From positions 3,224,001-3,288,000 of the forward strand of contig NZ_CP125942.1 of NCBI RefSeq assembly GCF_039602135.1: 64,000 nt of DNA. The letters are read 5' to 3'. Of the stretch, positions 34,089 through 42,744 are shown piece by piece. The notes under the pieces were generated by a model. That model did no database searches, was not told the DNA's origin, and saw nothing but the letters and a program-made list of their open reading frames with translations. This DNA is from Glutamicibacter sp. B1. Lineage in GTDB: Bacteria; Actinomycetota; Actinomycetes; Actinomycetales; Micrococcaceae. A program made the translations under genes and the position numbers. How positions within the stretch are numbered: the stretch's first letter is position 1; each line of letters starts with the position of its first letter.

Positions 34089-34339
34089 TTCCTCACGATA
34101 GCCTGCATTCCTCTCGATCACTACTAGCTGGTCATTAGACTTTCATATGGGTATTGACGGATGACAAAGTACTTCCCTCGCCTATGCAGGCGGTTCTTGG
34201 CCGCTCACAATTTCTCGCCACACTGTACATCAGCTGTTAAATCTATACGTGGCAGACTGCTGAGCCTATGGTGTACCCATAGGGCTCTGCCGGCGCCATC
34301 GGAAGTCCAAGGAAATCTCATCTTGCATCGAGGCTCCTC

Positions 34340-35383
34340 ATGAATTCTCATCGCTGCGACGAAAGCTACCGTCAGCTAAGTGCCTAGGTGCATGACGCGG
34401 GTTTAGCTCGGCGCAGACATGCCTACTACGCAGCGTCCATCCTCGGATGGATACTTGCACTGGCGGGCACCATGGTGGCGGTCGCCTTTCTCGGCGATAC
34501 CTGGTTTCAACTTGCCGTAGCGATATTGGCAGGCGTCGTTTTGACGCAACTTGGGTTCCTGCCCCACGAAGCAGCACATCGTTCGATCTTTGCCTCACGA
34601 GCATGGAACGAATGGACTCGCGCTGCATTTCTGCACTGCTGATGGGCCTGAGCTACAGCTGGTGGATGGCAAAACACAATTCGCATCACGCCAACCCGAA
34701 TAAGGAAGATGCAGACCCGGATGTTCATTCAACGGTGCTGGTTCTCACCCCTGGAGCCACCATCCGCCGAAGAGGATTTCCTGCTGAGATATCTCGTTTT
34801 CAACGATGGTTCTTCCTTCCTTTGCTGTGTTTTGAAGGATTGAACTTGCACGTGGCTTCGCTGAAGATGTTGCTCTTCACCTCTGGAGTCAGACATCGGA
34901 TAGTCGAACTGCTGATGATCATTGCCAGGCATAGCGCTCTTGCGGTGTTCCTATTGGCATACCTACCTCCGGGAAAGACCCTTGCGTTCCTGGGTGTTCA
35001 GCTAGTCGTCTTCGGGGTCATGTTGGGCGGTGCTTTCGCACTCAATCACATCGGGATGCCAACAGTTCCCCGGGGAGTTCATCTTGACTTCTTAAGACGT
35101 CAGGTTCTCATGTCCCGAAATATCAGCGACGGTCCCCTGATTCGATTTCTGATGGACGGATTACAATACCAGCTTGAACACCATCTGTTTCCGATCATCC
35201 CCGCGCCCACAACTGCCTGAAACGCATGGCCTAGTCCGTCAGCATTGCAAGGAACTCGGCATTAGATACACCGAGAAGAGCTTGTCGGAAGCGTTGTTCC
35301 ATGTCATTTCGTACCTGAATCAGGTGGGATTGCGGACTCAAGATCCCTACGCATGTCCCTTGGTCCAGAGATACCGTGGCTGA
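34340..35383 (+). pseudogene. Broken fatty-acid desaturase (delta-6/9 type)
   Basis: Joined across lesions this is a 348-codon membrane desaturase with all three histidine boxes: FLPHEAAHRSIFAS, WWMAKHNSHHANPNKEDADP and GLQYQLEHHLFP. ATG 34340 follows GAGG. Three faults are seen: an in-frame TAG at 34385-34387 (after MNSHRCDESYRQLSA); a one-base loss near 34636 (CAC TGC where CACC TGC would restore FLHLLMGLSYSWW); and an extra C in the C-run 35199-35202, after which the original frame resumes with RPQLPETHGLVRQHCKELGI to the stop at 35381. The enzyme would insert a double bond in membrane acyl chains; as read it cannot be made whole. A degenerate ferredoxin follows at 35413. Confidence 0.9.
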
Positions 35384-35412
35384 CGCTAAAGAACGGCAAA
35401 GTGGAGCTGACA

Positions 35413-35661
35413 ATGAAGATTAAAGTTCACGGTGCCATGTCTGTAGCCTCGGGCAATTACGGGTTCACTGCTCCGCGGATATGTCAGAATCGCCCAGAAA
35501 ATGGCGGTTTTGCAGAGCTGCTGCAGGATGAACCTGGTGCGGAGGACCAAAAGGCCGCCCTGGAGGCAGAATATCTGTGCCCTTCTGGCGCGATCCAGAT
35601 TGATAATCATCAAATTCCGGTTCAAAAATGGAGAAACGGTACACCCAGGTCCGAAGCCTAG
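35413..35661 (+). CDS. Ferredoxin-like protein lacking two cluster cysteines
   Basis: An 82-residue relative of the small 3Fe-4S/4Fe-4S ferredoxins that serve P450s and desaturases: SVASGNYGFTAPRI, NRPENGGFAELLQDEPG and EAEYLCPSGAIQID. In the family the first block reads C-V-x-S-G-x-C, but here the two cysteines are Ser and Tyr; only the Cys of YLCPSGAI remains, with one extra Cys in RICQ. It could not hold the normal cluster. It lies 29 bp after the broken desaturase gene, so the pair may have been a desaturase and its electron donor, now both decayed. It may be a pseudogene despite the open frame. Confidence 0.7.
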   Translation: MKIKVHGAMSVASGNYGFTAPRICQNRPENGGFAELLQDEPGAEDQKAALEAEYLCPSGAIQIDNHQIPVQKWRNGTPRSEA

Positions 35662-35850
35662 GCAGTGGCATCTACGAAGCAGTGCGTCCAGCGAACAGCG
35701 AACCAGGTCTTACTGATCGTTGATCACAAGAATCTATAGCCGGCGCATCGTTGCCCGTATTGACCCCAGCGTTGCTTCGGTCCATGCCCGGTCTTCGCGG
35801 GTAGGCGTTCCTCGCGGCGTCTTCCAAAGCTCCTGGCCAGGACGGCAAAA

Positions 35851-35879
35851 GCCCCCAGCCATAATGAATGGCTGAGGGC
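35851..35879 (-). terminator. Hairpin after the APC permease
   Basis: A 12-bp stem with one mismatch, GCCCCCAGCCAT (35851-35862) against ATGGCTGAGGGC (35868-35879), 5-nt loop. Read on the minus strand it follows the permease stop at 35903 and continues into TTTTGCC, a terminator form. Confidence 0.8.
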
Positions 35880-35902
35880 GATTGTCACCTGATCGACGAT
35901 CC

Positions 35903-37387
35903 CTAGTGCTCGCTGATGCGCTCGCTATTGGCGTCGTCGTGAATTGCTGTGGCATCTTGCGGTGTTCCGCGCTTCTTCAGGTTCTTGCGCACCAGTGGCC
36001 AGAAGGCAACGAGCACCACGGTGGCCAGCAAGCTGGTCCACACCTGGGTTCGACCGCTCTCGGAGCTGAGCATGACTCCCAGCACGCCGGCGATAGCGAC
36101 AAACAGCAGGATGTTCAGCCACGGGTGCAGCCACATCTTCAGCTTCAAGCCCGCAACCTCTTCCGCTGTCATCTTCTGACGCAAGCGCATCTGCGTCAGC
36201 GAAATGAAGACGTAGACGAACAATGCCACCAGGCCGGCAGAGTTCATGATGAAGTCGAAGACACCCGAATCCGGAGCAGCGAAGTTCACGATGGTTGCGA
36301 TGACCGCACCGGAAGTGGATGCCACCAGCGCCCACAGCGGGACGCCGTTCTTGGAACGGCGGGCCACGAACTTGGGGGCGAAGCCCTGGTCAGCCAGCGC
36401 GGCGAACATGCGCGAGGCCGAATACAGACCGGAGTTGAGCACGGAAATCACCGCGGTGAAGATGACCAGCTGCATGATGATCGCAGCTCCAGGCAAGCCG
36501 AGCAGCTCGAAGACCTTGGTGAATGGCGCGGCGGCCACGTTCACTGGTTCAGGCAGCTCATCCCAAGGAATCACCATGGTGATGATCAGTACGGCGCCGA
36601 CGAAGAAGAGCAGGATACGCCAGATCACGGTGCTGGTTGCCTGCTTGATTCCCTTGGCTGGGTCTTCCGACTCGGCCGCTGCCATCACCGCGATCTCAGT
36701 GCCGAAGTAGGAGAAGATCACTAGGGCCACACCGGTCAGCGCCACACCGAAGCCATTCGGGGCAAAGCCTCCGTGATCCCACAGGTTGCTGACGGAGATT
36801 TCGGCATCAGGCCATAGGCCCAAGGCGAAGAGCAGGCCAGCGCCGAGGAAGACCACGATGGCCAGGACCTTGATGCTCGCCAGCCAGAATTCGACCTCTC
36901 CGAAGGTGCGCACCGAGATGGCGTTGGTCCCGATGAAAATCAGGATCAGTACCAGTGACCAGGCCCAGGCGGGGAGGAAGGCAAACCAGGAGTTCAGGGT
37001 TTCACCGCCGAGCACTGCTTCGTAGGCGAGCACACCCACCCAGAAGTACCAGTACAGCCAGCCCACCAGGTAAGCGGCCCAATTGCCCAGCCCTACCCGG
37101 GCGTATTCCATGAAGGAACCGATCGTTGGTCGTGCGGCGGCCATCTCGCCGAGCATCCGCATGGCAAGGAATACCAGCAGTCCACCGATGAGGTAGGAGA
37201 TGATTGCCGCTGGTCCCACCGAGCGGATGACGTTGCCCGAACCGACGAACAAGCTTGCGCCGATGATTCCGCCGAGGGTAATCATCATCACGTGGCGCGA
37301 TCGAAGTCTCTTGGGTTCTGTCCCGGGGTTGGAGGGATCCTGGGGGTCCGGCTGCGCCGGTAATGGGGGGTCTTGTGTTTCTGCCAT
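35903..37387 (-). CDS. APC amino-acid permease (GABA/D-Ala-Ser-type)
   Basis: A 494-residue amino-acid transporter family (AAT) permease with 12 membrane segments: MITLGGIIGASLFVGSGNVI (the TM1 unwound glycine motif), GSFMEYARVGLGNWAAYLVG, SYFGTEIAVMAAAESEDPAK and LNSGLYSASRMFAALADQG. It most resembles GabP/CycA/AnsP-type transporters of gamma-aminobutyrate, glycine/alanine or asparagine; the exact substrate cannot be told. A proline-rich cytoplasmic N-terminus (PPLPAQPDPQDPSNPGTEPK) precedes TM1. It is a monocistronic unit ended by a hairpin, and its start lies 170 bp from the arsO stop. GC-rich, like the following block. Confidence 0.92.
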   Translation of the reverse strand: MAETQDPPLPAQPDPQDPSNPGTEPKRLRSRHVMMITLGGIIGASLFVGSGNVIRSVGPAAIISYLIGGLLVFLAMRMLGEMAAARPTIGSFMEYARVGLGNWAAYLVGWLYWYFWVGVLAYEAVLGGETLNSWFAFLPAWAWSLVLILIFIGTNAISVRTFGEVEFWLASIKVLAIVVFLGAGLLFALGLWPDAEISVSNLWDHGGFAPNGFGVALTGVALVIFSYFGTEIAVMAAAESEDPAKGIKQATSTVIWRILLFFVGAVLIITMVIPWDELPEPVNVAAAPFTKVFELLGLPGAAIIMQLVIFTAVISVLNSGLYSASRMFAALADQGFAPKFVARRSKNGVPLWALVASTSGAVIATIVNFAAPDSGVFDFIMNSAGLVALFVYVFISLTQMRLRQKMTAEEVAGLKLKMWLHPWLNILLFVAIAGVLGVMLSSESGRTQVWTSLLATVVLVAFWPLVRKNLKKRGTPQDATAIHDDANSERISEH

Positions 37388-37557
37388 GGCTGCCTCACTT
37401 GGGAAAAGTTCAAACTGCAGGGGTCGTTGCAGACATTTTGCGTACGGTACAGGATAAACGTTGACCCTTGAGCGCAGAAATTGTGTGTCGACTCATCCGG
37501 GGGCGCCCTGGGCCTGCTCACAAGCCCCTGCAATGCGGCACGCTGGCCCGGTGGCCT

Positions 37558-38970
37558 CTACTTGTTCATGGCCCGCCCGGCCAACTGCGTGTTCCCATGC
37601 AACGTTCCGGTCGGCACCCCGAGCACCACCGGCTGCGGACCACTGGTGCAGCACGAGGAACCCGTTGGCTCCGGCGCATCGCAGGAGCCAGCCAGATCCG
37701 TGGAGCAAACACCTGCCTCCGGCAGCTGCAGCTCCACCCGATCAGCGGCGTGGGCATCCCCGGAGAGCGCGGCGGCGATTGAACGCACTTGCTCATAGCC
37801 GGTAGCCAGCAAGAAGGTCGGCGCGCGGCCGTAGCTTTTCATTCCCACGACGTAGAAGCCCTTCTCAGGATGCGCCAGCAGCTTTTCCCCGTGGGCGCTG
37901 ACCGTGCCGCAGCTATAGACTTCCGGATCAATCAGCGGCCCCAGCTGGCGCGGTGCTTCCACGCTTTCATCCAGATCCAGGCGCAACTCGGAGTGCATCT
38001 GCAGGTCCGGGCGGAAACCGGTCGCCGCGATAATGCGGTCTACGGCCAGCTCGCGCCCATCCCCTAGGGTCACTGCCAGTTGCTTCCCCGATGTCACGGA
38101 GGCGACGGCAACATTTTCCAGCACCTGCACGTTGCCGCGCTCAACCAGTCGGCGCAGGCTGGTGCCCAGCTGGCCCCGTGCTGGGAGCTGATCAGCGGCT
38201 CCGCCTCCATAGAGGCGGATCGGGTTGGCCGTCCCGCGCAGTCCCCACAGGATGGTGGTGTCCGGGTATCTCTTCTGCAAGCGGCCCAGGGCGATGATGG
38301 TGTTGGCCGCCGGGTGCCCGGCACCGAGCACCAGCAGCGACTTCCCGGCCAATTCCGGTTCGTCCGCGCCCAGCGGATCCGGCAAGCCGCCCACCATGAA
38401 ACCGCGTTCGCGGGCTTCGGTTTCGCCGATGGCCTCGACGCCGGCTCGGCCGACCGGGTTGGGCTGGTTCCAGGTGCCGCTGGCATCCACCACGGCCCGG
38501 CCGATGACGTCGATCGCGCCATCAGCGGTTTCCGCGCGCACCAGGAAGGCCGCGTCATTGCGTCCGGCGGTGCGCGCGTTGTCGGCGCCTCGGCCATCTT
38601 CCAGCACACGGCTGACCTTCACCACGCGGTGACCGTAGCGAACACGCGGTTCGAATTCAGGATGGGCCGCCAGTGGCTCCAGGTACTCGCGCACCAGCTC
38701 GCCGCCGGTGGGCAGCTTGCTGAGCCGTGGCGCTACCCAGTCCCCGGGGTATCCCTCGCACGGAGTTTCCAGCAGGCGCCGGGCAGCGGAATCGATGTTG
38801 TACCGCCAGGGAGAGAAGAGCATGATGTGCGCCCATTCTTGCATGGCCGCGCCCGCGTGATCCCCCGCCTCCAGAACCAGTACTTCCTGCCCGCGTTCGC
38901 GAAGGTGCGCCGCGGTGGCCAGACCGACAGGCCCGGCACCGACGACAATCACTGGATGGGACTGATTCAT
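37558..38970 (-). CDS. arsO: ArsO-type flavin monooxygenase
   Basis: A 470-residue two-dinucleotide flavoprotein: FAD motif VIVVGAGPVGLATAAHLRER, EWAHIMLFSPWRYNIDSAA, VVDASGTWNQPNPVGRAGVE, second motif SLLVLGAGHPAANTIIALGR, and IIAATGFRPDLQM. These match the ArsO family of putative NADPH-dependent flavin monooxygenases found in actinobacterial ars operons. A Cys-containing tail (GSSCCTSG near residue 438) could bind arsenite. It is the last of three genes acr3-arsC-arsO, 35 bp after arsC. The reaction is not established; a role in oxidising or transferring an organoarsenical or in thiol-linked arsenic handling is proposed for the family. Confidence 0.88.
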   Translation of the reverse strand: MNQSHPVIVVGAGPVGLATAAHLRERGQEVLVLEAGDHAGAAMQEWAHIMLFSPWRYNIDSAARRLLETPCEGYPGDWVAPRLSKLPTGGELVREYLEPLAAHPEFEPRVRYGHRVVKVSRVLEDGRGADNARTAGRNDAAFLVRAETADGAIDVIGRAVVDASGTWNQPNPVGRAGVEAIGETEARERGFMVGGLPDPLGADEPELAGKSLLVLGAGHPAANTIIALGRLQKRYPDTTILWGLRGTANPIRLYGGGAADQLPARGQLGTSLRRLVERGNVQVLENVAVASVTSGKQLAVTLGDGRELAVDRIIAATGFRPDLQMHSELRLDLDESVEAPRQLGPLIDPEVYSCGTVSAHGEKLLAHPEKGFYVVGMKSYGRAPTFLLATGYEQVRSIAAALSGDAHAADRVELQLPEAGVCSTDLAGSCDAPEPTGSSCCTSGPQPVVLGVPTGTLHGNTQLAGRAMNK

Positions 38971-39005
38971 GGAATGCTCCTCAGCTTGATAAGAACAGCG
39001 GGTGA

Positions 39006-39419
39006 TTAGATGGCTGGCAATAGCTCAGAAATCAGGGTCTCGATCCGGCTGCGAATTTCATCGCGGATCGGGCGCACCGCGTCAACGCCTTGGCCGGCCG
39101 GATCATCCAGCTTCCAGTCTTCGTAGCGCTTGCCGGGGAAGATCGGGCAGGTATCCCCACAGCCCATCGTGATCACGACATCTGATTCCTTGACCGCTTC
39201 GGTGGTGAGGATCTTCGGGGTTTCCGCCGACATGTCGATGCCTTCCTCGGCCATGGCCTGCTCGGCCGCGGGGTTGACGGAATCGACCGGGGCGGAGCCT
39301 GCCGAACGAACCTCGATCCGCCCCTCGGAAAGGTGCCAGAGGTAGGCAGCGGCCATTTGCGAGCGGCCGGCATTGTGGATGCAGACGAAAAGCACCGAGG
39401 GCTTGTTGCTATCAGTCAT
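39006..39419 (-). CDS. arsC: Arsenate reductase (low-molecular-weight phosphatase type)
   Basis: A 137-residue ArsC of the LMW tyrosine-phosphatase fold. The P-loop is SVLFVCIHNAGRSQMAAA (Cys13-x5-Arg19), the flexible redox segment is ITMGCGDTCPIFPGKRYEDW (Cys87 and Cys91), and the general acid lies in KLDDPAGQG (Asp105/106). This three-cysteine arrangement is that of thioredoxin-coupled reductases; in actinobacteria mycothiol/mycoredoxin-coupled versions also exist. It reduces arsenate to arsenite, which the next-upstream gene product Acr3 exports. ATG 39419 is 14 bp after acr3, and the gene is in an operon controlled by the divergent arsR. Confidence 0.95.
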   Translation of the reverse strand: MTDSNKPSVLFVCIHNAGRSQMAAAYLWHLSEGRIEVRSAGSAPVDSVNPAAEQAMAEEGIDMSAETPKILTTEAVKESDVVITMGCGDTCPIFPGKRYEDWKLDDPAGQGVDAVRPIRDEIRSRIETLISELLPAI

Positions 39420-39433
39420 GATTTTGTTGTTCC

Positions 39434-40531
39434 TTAAACTGACGTGGTAGCGAGTTGAGTGGAGGGGAAGAATTTGCGTGACCACAGGGCCACGTAGACC
39501 AGGGCCACGAGGATCGGCACCTCAATCAGCGGGCCAACAACGCCAGCGAGGGCCTGGCCGCTGGTGGCGCCGAAGGTGGCGATGGCCACGGCGATGGCCA
39601 GTTCGAAGTTATTGCCAGCAGCGGTGAAGGCCAGTGTCGTGGTGCGGGGATAGCCGAGATTCAGCGCTCGCCCGATGAGCATGCCGGCGCCGAAGACAAC
39701 CACGAAGTAGGTGAGCAGTGGGAGCGCCATGCGCAGCACATCCCAGGGATTGGAGATGATGCGATCTCCTTGCAAGGCGAAAAGCAGGACGATGGTGAAC
39801 AACAAACCGTAAAGCGCCCATGGCCCGATTTTCGGCAGGAACTTTCCTTCGTACCATTCGCGCCCCTTGGCTTTTTTGCCCAGCGTGCGCGTCAAGAATC
39901 CAGCGACCAATGGGATGCCGAGGAACACCAGCACGGAAACGGTAATGGCTGCGATGGAGAATTCCGCACTGGTAGTTTCCAGCCCCAGCCAGGAGGGCAG
40001 CAATTGGAGGTAGAACCAGCCCAACGCACCAAAGGCGAGCACTTGGAAGACCGAGTTGATGGCCACCAGCACTGCGGCCGCCTCGCGGTCGCCGCAGGCC
40101 AGGTCATTCAAGATGAATACCATGGCGATGCAGCGGGCCAGGTCGACAATGATCAGTCCGGTGCGGTATTCGGGCAGATCAGCTAGGAAGATCCAGGCCA
40201 GCACGAACATGAAGGCCGGGGCCAGAATCCAGTTGATCACCAAGGAAGTGATCATCAGCTTCCTGTCGGCCAGCACGCGGCCGGTTTCGTTGTAGCGGAC
40301 CTTGGCCAGCACCGGGTACATCATCACCAGCAGGCCGATGGCGATGGGCACCGAGATCCGGGCGACGGTGAAGCGGTCCAGTAGCTCGCCGAGCTGCGGG
40401 AAGATTCGTCCCATGCCCAGTCCGGCGGCCATGGCCAACAGGATCCAGAGGGCGAGATAGCGGTCCAGGAAAGACAGTTTCTGGGCCACAGGGGCAGTAT
40501 CGGGCACAGGCGTGGCTGTCACTGACTTCAT
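39434..40531 (-). CDS. acr3: Acr3-family arsenite efflux permease
   Basis: A 365-residue ten-segment membrane protein of the Acr3 (bile/arsenite/riboflavin transporter) family. Key features are the N-terminal LSFLDRYLALWILLAMAAGL, GLLVMMYPVLAKVRYNETGR, WILAPAFMFVLAWIFLADLP, IIVDLARCIAMVFILNDLAC with the conserved Cys on TM4 in LARCIAM, and TTTLAFTAAGNNFELAIAVA in TM9. It exports arsenite using the proton motive force. ATG 40531 is used; an in-frame ATG at 40549 is a second choice. It is the first gene of the minus-strand ars operon, and the shared region with arsR holds a 7-bp-arm inverted repeat. Confidence 0.95.
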   Translation of the reverse strand: MKSVTATPVPDTAPVAQKLSFLDRYLALWILLAMAAGLGMGRIFPQLGELLDRFTVARISVPIAIGLLVMMYPVLAKVRYNETGRVLADRKLMITSLVINWILAPAFMFVLAWIFLADLPEYRTGLIIVDLARCIAMVFILNDLACGDREAAAVLVAINSVFQVLAFGALGWFYLQLLPSWLGLETTSAEFSIAAITVSVLVFLGIPLVAGFLTRTLGKKAKGREWYEGKFLPKIGPWALYGLLFTIVLLFALQGDRIISNPWDVLRMALPLLTYFVVVFGAGMLIGRALNLGYPRTTTLAFTAAGNNFELAIAVAIATFGATSGQALAGVVGPLIEVPILVALVYVALWSRKFFPSTQLATTSV

Positions 40532-40558
40532 CACTCCAAAGATAGACATCGACGAACA

Positions 40559-40589
40559 TCGATATCTTGAGTATGATGGAAAATATCGA
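40559..40589. promoter_or_regulatory. Inverted repeat in the ars divergent promoter, candidate ArsR operator
   Basis: TCGATAT (40559-40565) and ATATCGA (40583-40589) form an inverted repeat with a 17-bp spacer, between the start of acr3 (40531) and arsR (40633). A run of CATCGA repeats just to the left adds further half-sites. Confidence 0.6.
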
Positions 40590-40632
40590 CGTTTGTGAAT
40601 CTCTTAACTGAGCACCCCAGAGAGCGCGGGAC

Positions 40633-41004
40633 ATGGGCACGAAGACCTTGAGTGAACCTCCACAACCGGCCGAAAGCATCGACGCACCATGCTGCGTTCC
40701 GGCACATGGCGAGGGCATGCTGCAGCTGGAGGAAGCCGAACTGCTGGCCGCTCGCTTCAAGGCCTTGAGTGACCCCAATCGCCTGCGCATCCTCTCGATC
40801 GTTTCCTCGAATCAAGACGCTGAAACCTGCGTCTGCGACCTGCCTGGGCCCTTGGGGCTCAAGCAGCCGACCGTCTCCCACCACCTGAAAATCCTGGTGG
40901 ATGCCGGGATCCTGCACCGTGAGAAGCGCGGCGTCTGGGCGTATTTTTCTGTCGTGCCAGGAGCACTGGAATCGCTGGGATCCACGCTGCTTCCCAAGGC
41001 CTAG
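40633..41004 (+). CDS. arsR: ArsR-family arsenic-responsive repressor
   Basis: A 123-residue ArsR/SmtB winged-helix repressor. The core is AARFKALSDPNRLRILSIVS, then ETCVCDLPGPLGLKQPTVSH with Cys66 and Cys68 at the classic metalloid-binding position, HHLKILVDAGILHREKRG and the wing VWAYFSVVPGALE. A further CC pair (residues 20-21) near the N-terminus could give a third thiol ligand. Binding of arsenite would release it from the operator. It is divergent from acr3-arsC-arsO, over which it presumably acts. It ends 28 bp before a terminator that it shares with the convergent SDR gene. Confidence 0.95.
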   Translation: MGTKTLSEPPQPAESIDAPCCVPAHGEGMLQLEEAELLAARFKALSDPNRLRILSIVSSNQDAETCVCDLPGPLGLKQPTVSHHLKILVDAGILHREKRGVWAYFSVVPGALESLGSTLLPKA

Positions 41005-41031
41005 CTTCCCGGCGGGCGCCGGAACGGCGCG

Positions 41032-41073
41032 GGCCAGGCCCCGTGGTGCCGCAGCATTCCACGGAGCCTGGCC
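41032..41073. terminator. Bidirectional terminator between arsR and SDR gene
   Basis: 15-bp stem with one mismatch, GGCCAGGCCCCGTGG (41032-41046) and CCACGGAGCCTGGCC (41059-41073), placed between two convergent genes. Confidence 0.85.
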
Positions 41074-41087
41074 TGGCCGCGGTGCAC

Positions 41088-41876
41088 TCAGGAGAAATTG
41101 ATGCCCCCGTCGATCAGCACCGTCTGCCCCGTCATGTGATCCGAATCCGGGCCGGCCAGGTAGGACACCAGCTTCGCCACGTCCTGCGGCTCGGACACCC
41201 GGCCAGCCAGGATGTTGTCCACCTGGGCCTGCAGGGCGCTGCCGCGCGGGGTCCCGTCCCGGGCGGTCAACCGCTCGTCGATCAGATCCCACATCGCGGT
41301 CCCCACCACTCCCGGGGCGTAGGAGTTGACCGTGATGCGGTGCTTGGCGAATTCCATCGCGGCGGCCTGCGTCAGCCCGCGCACTGCCCACTTCGTGGCG
41401 GAATAGGACGCCAGGACCGGGAAGGGGCGGAAGGCCACAATGGAGGCCGCGCCGATGATCTTCCCGGCCGTGCCCTGCTCGATGAAGCGCTTGGCCGCCA
41501 GCTGGTAGGAGTAGAAGACGCCCTTGATGTTCACATCCAGCATGCGGTCCAGCGCCTCGGGGGCCACATCGAGGATTTCATCAACCTGCGCGATGCCCGC
41601 ATTGGCGACGAACACCGTCAGGTCCCCGAGCTCCCGGGTGCCTTCCTCGATCATCCGCTGCACGTCCTCGGGGTTCGACACATCCCCGGTGACCCCGACC
41701 GCGCGGCGCCCGCGCTCCTGGACGGCGGCGATGACCGCAGTGATATTCTCCTGAGCGTCGGGAACGTCGGCGACGATGATGTCCCGCCCGTCCTCGGCCA
41801 GGCGTTCGGCGATAGCCCTGCCGATTCCCCGTCCCGCTCCGGTGATGAGTGCGACTCCTGCGGTGGATCCTGCCAT
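41088..41876 (-). CDS. SDR dehydrogenase (acetoin/diacetyl reductase-like)
   Basis: A 262-residue classical SDR from ATG 41876, preceded by AGGAGGAATCACC. Features: ALITGAGRGIGRAIAERLAE (TGxxxGxG), VADVP after strand 2 (acidic, NAD-type), VFVANAGIAQVDEI (NAG), Ser in IIGAASIVAFRPF, Tyr/Lys in LASYSATKWAVRGLTQAAAM, and VNSYAPGVVGTAMWDLIDER. The last block, with AMW and LDER-like residues, resembles BudC-type acetoin reductases and some polyol dehydrogenases. It is divergent from the GMC dehydrogenase pair across a 289-bp promoter region with two inverted repeats, so it is likely coregulated with them in sugar or polyol oxidation. Confidence 0.92.
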   Translation of the reverse strand: MAGSTAGVALITGAGRGIGRAIAERLAEDGRDIIVADVPDAQENITAVIAAVQERGRRAVGVTGDVSNPEDVQRMIEEGTRELGDLTVFVANAGIAQVDEILDVAPEALDRMLDVNIKGVFYSYQLAAKRFIEQGTAGKIIGAASIVAFRPFPVLASYSATKWAVRGLTQAAAMEFAKHRITVNSYAPGVVGTAMWDLIDERLTARDGTPRGSALQAQVDNILAGRVSEPQDVAKLVSYLAGPDSDHMTGQTVLIDGGINFS

Positions 41877-41978
41877 GGTGATTCCTCCTGGTAGCTGTTG
41901 CCCGGTCATCCCGATAGGCGGTGCGCCTGATCGAGTCTGCCCAGCTTGTCCCCGGCCCGGCCACCTGGCCTAGCCCCG

Positions 41979-42037
41979 TTCTCGCACAGCGAGAATGCCC
42001 GTTCCCGCGATGCGGCGCAGGGCACCGGGGCATTCTC
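41979..42037. promoter_or_regulatory. Overlapping inverted repeats in SDR/GMC divergent promoter
   Basis: TTCTCGC-ACA-GCGAGAA (41979-41995) is a perfect 17-bp palindrome. Its right half begins a second inverted repeat, GAGAATGCCC (41991-42000) with GGGCATTCTC (42028-42037). The arrangement suits switching between alternative structures or a dimeric operator, for example for the IclR regulator at 44347-45234. Confidence 0.6.
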
Positions 42038-42165
42038 ACCAGCCGATAACGGCACTGGCGGCACTGTGACGCACGCTACAGACTCCTGTTAAGGCTTCGT
42101 GCCCCGATCCGGCCGGATCCGGGGCGGGAGGCCGAGCAGACCGTCTACTAATCGAGGTGACAACA

Positions 42166-42744
42166 ATGGTGTTCCCCGCGAAATACTCATCCCTGAACGC
42201 CCTGGAACTTTCCGACGAGGCCCGGCAGATACTCACCCGGATCATCCGGGTGTCCTTTCCGCATGCCAGCTTCCCGGACGGCCCCTACGAGCGCATGAGC
42301 GAGAAGATCATCGAGGCTTCCGCGGAATCCAGCTGGTTCCGCATGGCCCTGGCCCAGGGGTTGATGACCCTGGATACGCTCAGCGACGAGCATTTCCTGG
42401 ACCTTCCCGATGACCGGGCGCTGGCGGTGCTCAAGCGCATCGCGGATCTGGAATTCTTCGCCTTCATCCGCCGCACCGTGGTGCTCAACCTCTACGACGA
42501 CCCGGAAGTGCAGCAGGCCCTGGGCTACGAGGGAGAGTCCTTCTCCAAGGGCGGCTACCTGCACCGCGGCTTCAACGATCTTCGCTGGCTGCCCGAGCCG
42601 CGCATCGAGGAAAGCGCCGAACCGGTCCCGGATCTGGGCCCGCTACCCTACACCGTCCAGGCCTATGCGCCGGCGGCCACCACCGCGCCCGTTCAGAACA
42701 TCCTCGGCGATTCAGGAATCGTGCAGGAAGGAAGCACCCGATGA
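42166..42744 (+). CDS. Gluconate 2-dehydrogenase subunit 3-like protein
   Basis: A 192-residue small subunit of the Gdh3 family: LSDEARQILTRIIRVSFPHA, SEKIIEASAESSWFRMALAQ, IADLEFFAFIRRTVVLNLYD, and NDLRWLPEPRIEE. The stop overlaps the GMC subunit's ATG (ATGA), the normal arrangement of this dehydrogenase. The usual twin-arginine signal at the N-terminus is absent: the protein starts directly with MVFPAKYSSLNALELSDEAR, so the complex is likely cytoplasmic or carried by another subunit. ATG 42166 follows GAGGTGAC. The subunit is thought to help maturation of the flavin subunit. Confidence 0.85.
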   Translation: MVFPAKYSSLNALELSDEARQILTRIIRVSFPHASFPDGPYERMSEKIIEASAESSWFRMALAQGLMTLDTLSDEHFLDLPDDRALAVLKRIADLEFFAFIRRTVVLNLYDDPEVQQALGYEGESFSKGGYLHRGFNDLRWLPEPRIEESAEPVPDLGPLPYTVQAYAPAATTAPVQNILGDSGIVQEGSTR

